Below, piece after piece: positions 7,813 through 13,881 of a stretch of DNA of 21,183 nucleotides. Position numbers and translations under genes: made by a program. The stretch is from JAZQQB01 sp045628865 (lineage in GTDB: Bacteria; Bacillota; Clostridia; Lachnospirales; Lachnospiraceae): contig JAZQQB010000074.1 of NCBI GenBank assembly GCA_045628865.1, forward strand, positions 1 through 21,183, read 5' to 3'. Below the pieces are notes generated by a model. The model was not told where the DNA came from, ran no database searches, and saw only the letters and a program-made list of their open reading frames with translations. Position 1 is the stretch's first letter. Each line of letters starts with the position of its first letter.

Positions 7813-9675
7813 TCAATCGAAAGAGGAGGTTCTTATCTCCTCTTTTATAATGTCAAAGGGAGCAGAACCAAATTCTAACAAGTATTTATGAAATGCATAG
7901 TCAGAATAATGTTCTTTCCAGGCAGTTTTAGCCAATTCTTTACATTCTAAAATTTCTAAATAACCCATGTAATACTTCATATAATTACTAGGAGAGCTGG
8001 CAATGTATGTATAAATTGCATTGGTTGTATCTGGAGACGTAATTCCATAATCACTAAAAAAATGGTGTATGGCAGGATAATCTGCTCCTTCATAATGGAT
8101 CATGATATCTGCTAAGGCATACAAACATAAAGAAGTCTTTCTGTCTAATGTAATCAGATTAATATATTCTTTCGTAAGTGGGTCGATACAGAAATCCTTG
8201 GCGTGTTCATAAGCATAAAATTCAACATACACAGCCCAGCCCTCCTGAAATCCAGGGTAAGAAAAGATTGTTCTGGTTAGAGCTCTTCTCTTTTGGATTG
8301 CTGTACTGGAAGAAATAATATGCTGGTACATGTGACCAGGGTATCCTTCATGAGAAAGAGTAGTGAATAGGGAAAGTGGATCATTTGTTTGAGCATAGTT
8401 GACGTAGATTTTTTGTGAAGTCAAGAGATCAATTGGGGTTTGGATATAAAATGCAGGTGCTGTATAGGGTGTAAGTCCATTTGATACAGCAGCAATATCA
8501 CAGCTGATTTCAGTATCACAATAATCACATAGTGGAGGGAAATCCTTGGCAATCATTTCTTGTAATGCCTGTATTTGTTCAGCAACAGAGATGATGGGGA
8601 ACTGTTGATAAAAAGTGGAATCTGAAATTTTTTGGAGATAGAAATTAGCTTTTTGGGATAGTTCGTCATAGGTAGCATGAAGATTGACTGTAAGCAATTT
8701 TTTCATTTCATCAATAGTTTTAGTAGAGCCTGTTTCATAGGAAAGCAATGCTAAATAATATTTTTTTCCATCCGGATAAGTGGCAAGACCTTTTGTAGGA
8801 ATACTATTGTCTGCTAATAGCCAAAGAGCATCAGTTAATTGTTCATAGCAAGGTGCGACTATATTTTTTAAAATTAGTTGATGCTCATGAAGTACAGCTA
8901 ATAGTTCTGCTTCAGATAAGTGACCTTGCTCGTAGAAGGGCAGAAGCCTTTGGATAAAGCTTTCGGTTAAAAAAGAAATGGGAGTTTCAGGGTCATCTAG
9001 GATTTGATAAATATCAGAAACAGACGAAAAATTATCAAAGTCAACATTATTCATGTATTCGCAGCATTGTTTCATAACTTGTTCACATGCAGCATAAGAC
9101 ATAAAAAGACCTTGGGCTTTTTTCTCATTTTCATAACTGATCAAGTTTTGGGTGAAGGAATCGAAGGATTTTAATAAAGAAAAGTAATGATCAACATCCT
9201 CTAATTCATAAAATGGATATGCGCAAAGCAGTAAAAGAATTTCCGTGTGAAGTCCACCATTGGGACTTAGTGGTTCATCAAGATATGGATAGCAGGATAG
9301 ATTTTTCATTCGGATAAGATAATCCATACATATTTTTTGGTCAAGAGCAGTAACAGGATTGCTAGATGGCTTGATCTGTTTAAGTGTGGCTATTTTTTTT
9401 TCAAGTGATTCAAAAGCTTGTTTATTTCGTATACCAGTGTAGGATGGAAGCATTGGCGTGATTGCAAAGTCAAACTTTCTTGAATCAGAAAAAAGGAAGT
9501 GGGATGATAAGCCATCCTGAGTCAATTCCTCTTTGAAAAGTAAATGATCAAATTCCTGAAAAGAGGGAATTTGTGATTTGTTGTAGAGTGATAAAAAAAG
9601 AAGTCCGATTGTAACGAGAATTGTGATTAAAATTACGAGGATTGATTTTGCTTTTAAATGGAGTTTATGCATCAT
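7813..9675 (-). CDS. Membrane-anchored DUF885 protein, putative zinc peptidase
   Basis: 620 residues. One hydrophobic segment near the N-terminus (about residues 11-30) acts as signal anchor, with no lipobox Cys, so the bulk is probably outside the membrane. The DUF885 signature is intact: HEGYPGH (442-448) gives an H-E-x(4)-H metal site and EGWAVYVE (478-485) the downstream Glu. The family is predicted to be metallopeptidase-like (related in layout to carboxypeptidase M32), but its substrates are not established. The ATG-ATG start has no clear ribosome site, so the start is less sure. Its promoter must lie in the 200-base divergent region shared with araR, where TTGTA/TACAA palindromes sit; control by AraR is possible but unproven. 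Confidence 0.82.
   Translation of the reverse strand: MMHKLHLKAKSILVILITILVTIGLLFLSLYNKSQIPSFQEFDHLLFKEELTQDGLSSHFLFSDSRKFDFAITPMLPSYTGIRNKQAFESLEKKIATLKQIKPSSNPVTALDQKICMDYLIRMKNLSCYPYLDEPLSPNGGLHTEILLLLCAYPFYELEDVDHYFSLLKSFDSFTQNLISYENEKKAQGLFMSYAACEQVMKQCCEYMNNVDFDNFSSVSDIYQILDDPETPISFLTESFIQRLLPFYEQGHLSEAELLAVLHEHQLILKNIVAPCYEQLTDALWLLADNSIPTKGLATYPDGKKYYLALLSYETGSTKTIDEMKKLLTVNLHATYDELSQKANFYLQKISDSTFYQQFPIISVAEQIQALQEMIAKDFPPLCDYCDTEISCDIAAVSNGLTPYTAPAFYIQTPIDLLTSQKIYVNYAQTNDPLSLFTTLSHEGYPGHMYQHIISSSTAIQKRRALTRTIFSYPGFQEGWAVYVEFYAYEHAKDFCIDPLTKEYINLITLDRKTSLCLYALADIMIHYEGADYPAIHHFFSDYGITSPDTTNAIYTYIASSPSNYMKYYMGYLEILECKELAKTAWKEHYSDYAFHKYLLEFGSAPFDIIKEEIRTSSFD
7820..7848 (+). terminator. 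Terminator of the MarR operon, inside the end of the convergent gene
   Basis: AAAGAGGAG (7820-7828), eight bases, CTCCTCTTT (7837-7845), then a short T run. The hairpin lies within the last codons of the DUF885 gene on the minus strand, since the two stop codons abut (TGA at 7810-7812, TCA at 7813-7815). Confidence 0.6.
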
Positions 9676-9757
9676 AGTTGTACCATATTTGGAAGGAATC
9701 TTATTTCAATATATGCCCCAAAAGAGATTCTATTCATAGAAAGGAAAAATACGTAAG

Positions 9758-9794
9758 GTTGTATATATACAACTGGTTGTAAAAGTATATACAA
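9758..9794. promoter_or_regulatory. Palindromic operators between the DUF885 gene and araR
   Basis: GTTGTATATATACAAC (9758-9773) is a perfect 16-base palindrome; TTGTA (9777-9781) and TACAA (9790-9794) form a second inverted pair. The half-site TTGTA/TACAA is that of B. subtilis AraR boxes (ATTTGTACGTACAAAT), though the spacer is 4 bases, or 8 in the second, rather than 2; the second site read on the minus strand as ATTTGTATATAC fits the shorter spacing for one and a half arms. On the minus strand the sites overlie a weak TTGTAT/TGTATA promoter candidate toward the DUF885 gene. Confidence 0.55.
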
Positions 9795-9809
9795 ATTCTG
9801 AATGTTGTA

Positions 9810-9838
9810 TTGACATGAGTAAACCTTTGGGCTATGAT
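9810..9838 (+). promoter_or_regulatory. araR promoter
   Basis: Perfect TTGACA (9810-9815), 17 bases, TATGAT (9833-9838). Start of transcription expected near 9845, about 30 bases before the araR ATG. The operators lie just upstream of the -35 rather than over the promoter. Confidence 0.8.
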
Positions 9839-9876
9839 GATATTGGGTAGAAAATCTATCAACGGGAGAAAAAAAT

Positions 9877-10956
9877 ATGGATAAAAAAGCAAAATACATG
9901 GAAGTAGTGGATTTTGTCAAAGAAAAAATGAAGAAAAAGGAAATCAATCCGGGAGATAAGTTGTATTCAGAGAATGAACTTAGTGACATGTTTCATTTAA
10001 GTCGACAGACTGTTAGACATGCAATTGGGATCCTTGAAGAAGAGGGAATTGTCAGCAGAGTTCGAGGAAGTGGTACTTATATTCAGGATAATCGTAATGC
10101 GGAGTTAGAAGGTAGAACACGCATTGCTGTGGTTTCTACATACGTAGACAGCTACATATTTCCAAAGACAATTCAAGGAATGCAGAGCGTTTTATTTGAA
10201 AAAGGATATTCCGTTCAGATTGCATTCACCAATAATGAGGTAGAAAAAGAAAGAGAAATTTTAGAAGACATCATTGCAAAGGATGAAATTGCGGGACTTA
10301 TTATTGAGCCAACAAAGAGTGGATTACCGAATCCGAACCTTTATTTGTATGAGCAGTTAAAGGAACGTCGTATTCCAGTTATCTTTTTTAATAGCTATTA
10401 TCCTCAGCTTGATATTTACCACGTCTCTGTGAATGATAAGTTGACAGCAAGGAAAGCAACTGAGTATCTGATTCAGGCTGGCCATACTAATATTGGTGGT
10501 ATATTTAAATTGGATGATGGTCAGGGCGTGCTTCGCTATGCAGGGTATATGGAAGCAATGAAGTCTGCAGGACTGCCAGCGGGAGATTCAGGTGTTATGT
10601 GGCTTGATACAGAAGATTTGGGAAAATTAGCAGAACAAAAGGATAAGATCCTTTCAAGGACTAAGAGTTGTACTGCAATTTTTTGCTATAATGATCAGGT
10701 GGCATTTCAAGTATCACATTTATTAAGAAAAGAAGGAATTTCGATTCCAGAACAGATTTCACTCATCAGTATTGATGATTCAGAGCTGGCAAGTCTGGGA
10801 AATACAAAACTTCATTCTTTCCCACATCCTAAGGAATTACTGGGAGAAAAGGTGGCAGAGAATTTATTAAAGCTTATCCATGATTCGTCATTTTATGCAA
10901 CTTACGAATTTGAACCTGAGGTGGTTGAACGCGGTTCAGTTATAACATGGAAGTAA
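9877..10956 (+). CDS. araR: AraR-type arabinose repressor (GntR DNA-binding + LacI ligand domain)
   Basis: Transcriptional repressor of L-arabinose use, released by arabinose in the known B. subtilis system. Residues about 4-72 form a GntR winged helix (LYSENELSDMFHLSRQTVRHAI, then LEEEGIVSRVRGSGTYI); residues about 80-355 form a LacI/periplasmic-binding-like domain (RIAVVSTYVDSYIFPKTIQG, IFCYNDQVAF, ISIDDSELA). This unusual chimera and the 359-residue length are specific to AraR. The araD gene lies 64 bases downstream in the same direction with no strong terminator between (only the short CAGC/GCTG and CGCG/CGCG hairpins), so they likely form an operon. araA and araB are not in the window. 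Confidence 0.92.
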   Translation: MDKKAKYMEVVDFVKEKMKKKEINPGDKLYSENELSDMFHLSRQTVRHAIGILEEEGIVSRVRGSGTYIQDNRNAELEGRTRIAVVSTYVDSYIFPKTIQGMQSVLFEKGYSVQIAFTNNEVEKEREILEDIIAKDEIAGLIIEPTKSGLPNPNLYLYEQLKERRIPVIFFNSYYPQLDIYHVSVNDKLTARKATEYLIQAGHTNIGGIFKLDDGQGVLRYAGYMEAMKSAGLPAGDSGVMWLDTEDLGKLAEQKDKILSRTKSCTAIFCYNDQVAFQVSHLLRKEGISIPEQISLISIDDSELASLGNTKLHSFPHPKELLGEKVAENLLKLIHDSSFYATYEFEPEVVERGSVITWK

Positions 10957-11020
10957 ACAGCTTATGCTGAAATAATAAAGAATTTATATCGCGTTATTCG
11001 CGGGAAAAGAGGAAATGAAA

Positions 11021-11734
11021 ATGTTAGAGGAATTAAAACAGCGTGTATATGAAGCCAATATGTTGCTTCCAAAACATGGATTGGTTACCTTTACATGGGG
11101 TAATGTTTCTGAAATTGATCAGGAATCAGGAATTTTTGCAATTAAACCATCAGGGGTTGATTATGATAAGTTGAAACCAGAAGATATGGTTTTGGTGGAT
11201 CTAAACGGAAATAAGGTGGAAGGAAAGTACAATCCATCTTCTGATACAGCAACACATGTTGAGTTATACAAGGCATATCCAGAAATTGGTGGTGTGGTTC
11301 ATACACATTCATCCTATGCAACAAGCTGGGCACAGGCGGGAAGAGGAATCCCTTGTTATGGCACAACTCATGCAGATTATATGTATGGAGAAATCCCATG
11401 TGTAAGATGCTTGACTAAGGAAGAAATCGAAGGTGCTTACGAAAGAAACACTGGTTTATTGATTGTAAATGAATTTAACCGTATGGGAATCGATCCTATG
11501 GCATGTCCAGCAGTTTTATGCAAAAATCATGGACCATTTGCATGGGGTAAGGATGCTCACGAAGCTGTACACAATGCAGTTGTATTAGAAGAGGTTGCTA
11601 AGATGGCATACAGAGCTGAGACAATCAATCCTCGTATCCAGCCAGCTCCACAGGAACTTCAGGATAAGCATTACTATCGTAAACACGGCGCTAATGCATA
11701 TTATGGACAAAAAGACATTGGGGACGAGAAATAG
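11021..11734 (+). CDS. araD: L-ribulose-5-phosphate 4-epimerase, with repeat-derived C-terminal tail
   Basis: Converts L-ribulose 5-phosphate to D-xylulose 5-phosphate, linking arabinose to the pentose phosphate pathway. Class II aldolase fold: metal ligands H94, H96 (VHTHS) and H170 (KNHGPFAWG), D75 in SSDTATH and D119 in GTTHADY match E. coli H95, H97, H171, D76 and D120 with a constant offset of one. An ATG at 11015 is two bases from the GAGG; the ATG at 11021, eight bases away, gives MLEELK as in E. coli MLEDLK. The family end is ...AYYGQ; here Q230 is followed by KDIGDEK, and those codons are exactly where the 55-base inverted repeat begins (11711), so the tail appears to come from the repeat. 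Confidence 0.95.
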   Translation: MLEELKQRVYEANMLLPKHGLVTFTWGNVSEIDQESGIFAIKPSGVDYDKLKPEDMVLVDLNGNKVEGKYNPSSDTATHVELYKAYPEIGGVVHTHSSYATSWAQAGRGIPCYGTTHADYMYGEIPCVRCLTKEEIEGAYERNTGLLIVNEFNRMGIDPMACPAVLCKNHGPFAWGKDAHEAVHNAVVLEEVAKMAYRAETINPRIQPAPQELQDKHYYRKHGANAYYGQKDIGDEK

Positions 11735-11765
11735 CGTCCTTCAGATGCCGTACTTCTGTCTTTTG
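11711..11765 (+). repeat. Left arm of the 55-base inverted repeat (end of araD)
   Basis: Begins at AAAGACATTGGGGACG, immediately after araD codon 230, encodes the last seven codons and stop, and continues into the first half of the araD terminator. It holds a small hairpin GGACG-N8-CGTCC (11722-11739) whose loop contains the TAG stop. Mismatches to the other arm are at 11718, 11756 and 11763. Confidence 0.9.
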
Positions 11766-11787
11766 AGCAGATGCGGCATCTTTTTTG
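11743..11787 (+). terminator. araD terminator, ascending arm within the inverted repeat
   Basis: AGATGCCG (11743-11750) pairs with CGGCATCT (11774-11781); inside, TCTG pairs with CAGA after a small internal loop; a run of six T follows. The left strand of the stem belongs to the repeated sequence, while the right strand is unique to this side. Confidence 0.88.
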
Positions 11788-11988
11788 TTGAAATTTATAA
11801 GATAAGATGTTAACATAACTATTGTATTTCTTAATTTCAAACATAGTTCAAGCCATTTCGGCAAAACGTTTCCAAAGTAGAATACAGAATAGAATATCAA
11901 TTAGACACAAAGAATTGCAAGGGTTGTACATATTATTTTTGTTAAAATTAATGTGTGGCCAGATTTAATTGAAAAAGGGAGGATCATT

Positions 11989-12750
11989 ATGCCGCGGATG
12001 GCAAGAAGAAAAACACAAACAAATATTTATCATGTTATCTTACGAGGTAATAACAAACAAATCATTTTTGAAGATGATAAGGATTATGAGGAGTTTTTAG
12101 ATGTATTGATGTATTACAAAAGAGAATGTGGATTTGAACTCTATGCATATTGTCTGATGAATAATCATGTTCATTTATGCATCGGAAAAGAGATGGATGA
12201 ATTGGAAATAATTATGAAACGTATAGAGGTAAAGTATGTTCGTTGGTATAACACAAAGTATGATCGCTGTGGGCACTTATTTCAAGAACGGTTTAAAAGT
12301 GAACCAGTGGAGGAAGAAAAATATTTTCTTACATTAATTCGCTACATACATCAAAATCCAATAAAATCTGGATTAGAAGGTGAATTGGGAAGCTATAGAT
12401 GGAGTAGTTACCAGGATTATATGACGGGCGATAGTGAGCATATAGATTTGGAAAGAATATTATCATATTTTGGCGATTTAAATAAATTCCAGAAATATAT
12501 GAAATGCAAGTCAGAAGATCAGTGTATGGAATATTATGCAAAAACAAGAGTACCTGATGAAGAAGCTATAATGATCGTGAAAGACATAACGGGACTGGAT
12601 TCATTAAATGAAATCGTAAAGCATACAACTTTACGAAGAAATAAATGGATTGTTGAAATGAAAAAAAGAAACCTGTCAATCAGGCAAATTTCTAGATTGA
12701 CAGGTGTGTCTAAAGCAGTTATAGAAAAAGCAATCAAGTTGTCCGCATAA
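11989..12750 (+). CDS. REP-associated Y1 (HUH) transposase, RAYT
   Basis: Single-strand DNA nicking/joining enzyme of the IS200/TnpA-like Y1 superfamily, RAYT branch, 254 residues. The metal-binding H60-V-H62 occurs in MNNHVHLCIG, and the nucleophilic Tyr is probably Y119 in LIRYIHQNPIKSGL, followed by the family's YRWSSYQDY. A C-terminal helix-turn-helix (about 220-252, RQISRLTGVSKAVIEKAIK) resembles the DnaA-C-like domain found in many Firmicutes RAYTs. GGGAGG nine bases before the ATG at 11989 sets the start; a GTG at 11953 lacks a site. The reading frame is intact. The stop codon is only seven bases from the right repeat arm. Such proteins act on REP hairpins; whether this one uses the flanking repeat is inference. 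Confidence 0.9.
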   Translation: MPRMARRKTQTNIYHVILRGNNKQIIFEDDKDYEEFLDVLMYYKRECGFELYAYCLMNNHVHLCIGKEMDELEIIMKRIEVKYVRWYNTKYDRCGHLFQERFKSEPVEEEKYFLTLIRYIHQNPIKSGLEGELGSYRWSSYQDYMTGDSEHIDLERILSYFGDLNKFQKYMKCKSEDQCMEYYAKTRVPDEEAIMIVKDITGLDSLNEIVKHTTLRRNKWIVEMKKRNLSIRQISRLTGVSKAVIEKAIKLSA

Positions 12751-12757
12751 GAAAATG

Positions 12758-12812
12758 CAGAAGACATAAGTACGGCATCTGAAGGACGCTATTTCTCGTC
12801 CCCATTGTCTTT
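12758..12812 (-). repeat. Right arm of the 55-base inverted repeat (end of deacetylase gene)
   Basis: Inverted copy of 11711-11765. Read on the minus strand it encodes KDNGDEK and the stop of the deacetylase gene, then CGTCC, AGATGCCG and beyond. The descending arm that makes a terminator on the araD side is absent here; only a weak GATGC/GCATT pairing followed by TTTC is possible. Confidence 0.9.
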
Positions 12813-13430
12813 ATCGAACACATTGCTCCACATTTTATGCGGTACATTTGGATTGATCTCTTTTTCTGAAAAAATCTGAGATGCAGTTACAAATTGATAA
12901 CCTTCTTCTTTTAAGGATTTGATGATGACTGGTAGAGCTTTTAAAGTTTCTATATTATCTTTTAAATCATGCATCAAAACCAGGGCGCCATCTGTTACCT
13001 TGGAAAGCACGTTTTGTATGCGTTCTTCTGCTGTTGTAGAAGGATTCCAGTCAACACTGTCCTGACCACAAATAAAAGGAAGATCTATGGAATCGTACAT
13101 GGTATCACTCAAAGCGATAAATGGAGGCCTGAAAAATTTTGGTTCGACACCAGCATATTCTTTGATCAAAGCGGTTGTTTTTGCAATTTCATCCTTGATT
13201 GTTTCACTATCCATGTTACTCATATCACTGTGTGTATAGGAATGATTGGCAATCTCACATCCTAAGGATACTTCACGCTCTACGGTTTTACGTACGTCCT
13301 CTGTGATTAAGTTTCCTATCAAGAAAAAAGTTCCCACAATATTTTCTTGTTCTAAAATATCAAGTACCTTTTCTGTGATGTTTGATGGTCCGTCATCAAA
13401 AGTCAGGGCTACTAATTTTTGTGTATTCAT
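12789..13430 (-). CDS. NodB-homology polysaccharide deacetylase (CE4), cytoplasmic
   Basis: CE4-type metal-dependent deacetylase that removes acetyl groups from sugars or amino sugars. The NodB motifs are complete: TFDDGPS (catalytic base D12, metal D13), metal ligands H63 and H67 in NHSYTHSDMS, RPPF with R101, and catalytic H154 in LMHD. It is almost only the catalytic domain (213 residues) and has no signal peptide or membrane segment, unusual for enzymes that act on cell-wall or plant glycans; an intracellular substrate is implied. AGGAGG lies six bases before the ATG. The last seven residues, KDNGDEK, and the stop come from the inverted repeat shared with araD. It is transcribed toward the transposase. 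Confidence 0.9.
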   Translation of the reverse strand: MNTQKLVALTFDDGPSNITEKVLDILEQENIVGTFFLIGNLITEDVRKTVEREVSLGCEIANHSYTHSDMSNMDSETIKDEIAKTTALIKEYAGVEPKFFRPPFIALSDTMYDSIDLPFICGQDSVDWNPSTTAEERIQNVLSKVTDGALVLMHDLKDNIETLKALPVIIKSLKEEGYQFVTASQIFSEKEINPNVPHKMWSNVFDKDNGDEK

Positions 13431-13609
13431 ACAAAACCTCCTAATAGTGTTTGAAGTTATTTACTTACTCAATATATCGCGATTCATATAGGAAGACTAG
13501 TTATATCATGCTCATTTCTTCTTATAATTATCTTGATTACCATAAATGAGAGGAATACAATTGTATAATAAATAGAGAATGTACAAAATTTGAAGAGGAG
13601 ATAAAGAGT

Positions 13610-13749
13610 ATGAATCAGAAAAAGAGTGGATGGGCAATTTTTGTAAGGTAATTGGAATGCTTGCAATTATAATAGGATTGTTGATGGTAATACTGATTAG
13701 GCAGAGGATAAATGTTCTCTGCCTATTATTTTGTGATAAAATGTATTAA
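13610..13749 (+). pseudogene. Probable frameshifted small membrane protein
   Basis: ATG 13610 has a good site (GAAGAGGAG about nine bases upstream) and a TATAAT -10 candidate at 13564-13569, but the frame ends after 13 codons (MNQKKSGWAIFVR, TAA at 13649). Starting at 13648 in another frame the DNA reads VIGMLAIIIGLLMVILIRQR, a convincing membrane helix with a positive end. One added base near 13646 would join both halves into a single-helix protein of about 45 residues, ending at TAA 13747-13749. I read it as a broken gene or a sequencing error; a true 13-codon peptide is the alternative. A hairpin lies within the 3' half, so the original stop may have been earlier. Confidence 0.42.
13699..13732 (+). 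terminator. Hairpin after the small broken gene
   Basis: AGGCAGAG (13699-13706), ten bases, CTCTGCCT (13717-13724), then ATTATTTT. A reasonable rho-independent terminator for a short transcript starting near 13575. Confidence 0.65.
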
Positions 13750-13770
13750 ATTTATATACAATAGAATTAA

Positions 13771-13799
13771 TTGGCGCTATAATTAGAATATAGTATACA
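13771..13799 (+). promoter_or_regulatory. Candidate promoter of the chemoreceptor gene
   Basis: TTGGCG (13771-13776), 17 bases, TATACA (13794-13799). Each box matches four of six positions. An isolated perfect TATAAT at 13778-13783 has no -35 at the right distance. No clear sigma-D flagellar promoter is seen. Confidence 0.35.
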
Positions 13800-13881
13800 T
13801 AGAAAGAAAATATCAAAATATCTTATTGGTTGAAAAAAGACTTAACATGAAATGATTTTAAACGCAGAAAAGGTGACTACA

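Larger units (their letters stand above)
11711..12812. mobile_element. REP-type transposase element bounded by 55-base inverted repeats
   Basis: A 1.1-kb unit: left arm 11711-11765, about 220 bases of AT-rich DNA with no further gene, the Y1 transposase gene, and right arm 12758-12812. The arms match at 52 of 55 positions in inverted orientation. RAYT genes in other bacteria are usually flanked by REP hairpins in inverted order, which fits. No target-site duplication is visible outside the arms. It is not a standard insertion sequence: both arms are also the 3' ends of the flanking protein genes, so the element boundary and history are uncertain. Confidence 0.6.

Noticed and set aside
10959..11003. 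Small hairpins CAGC/GCTG and CGCG/CGCG between araR and araD as a terminator
   Set aside because: Stems of four bases with no T run; read-through into araD is more likely.
13143..13149. Another TTCGACA (Spo0A-like core) at the deacetylase gene
   Set aside because: Single copy inside conserved coding sequence, expected by chance.
13750..13881. Riboswitch (for example cyclic-di-GMP) before the chemoreceptor gene
   Set aside because: Only about 130 AT-rich bases with no conserved core or paired helices that I can identify.
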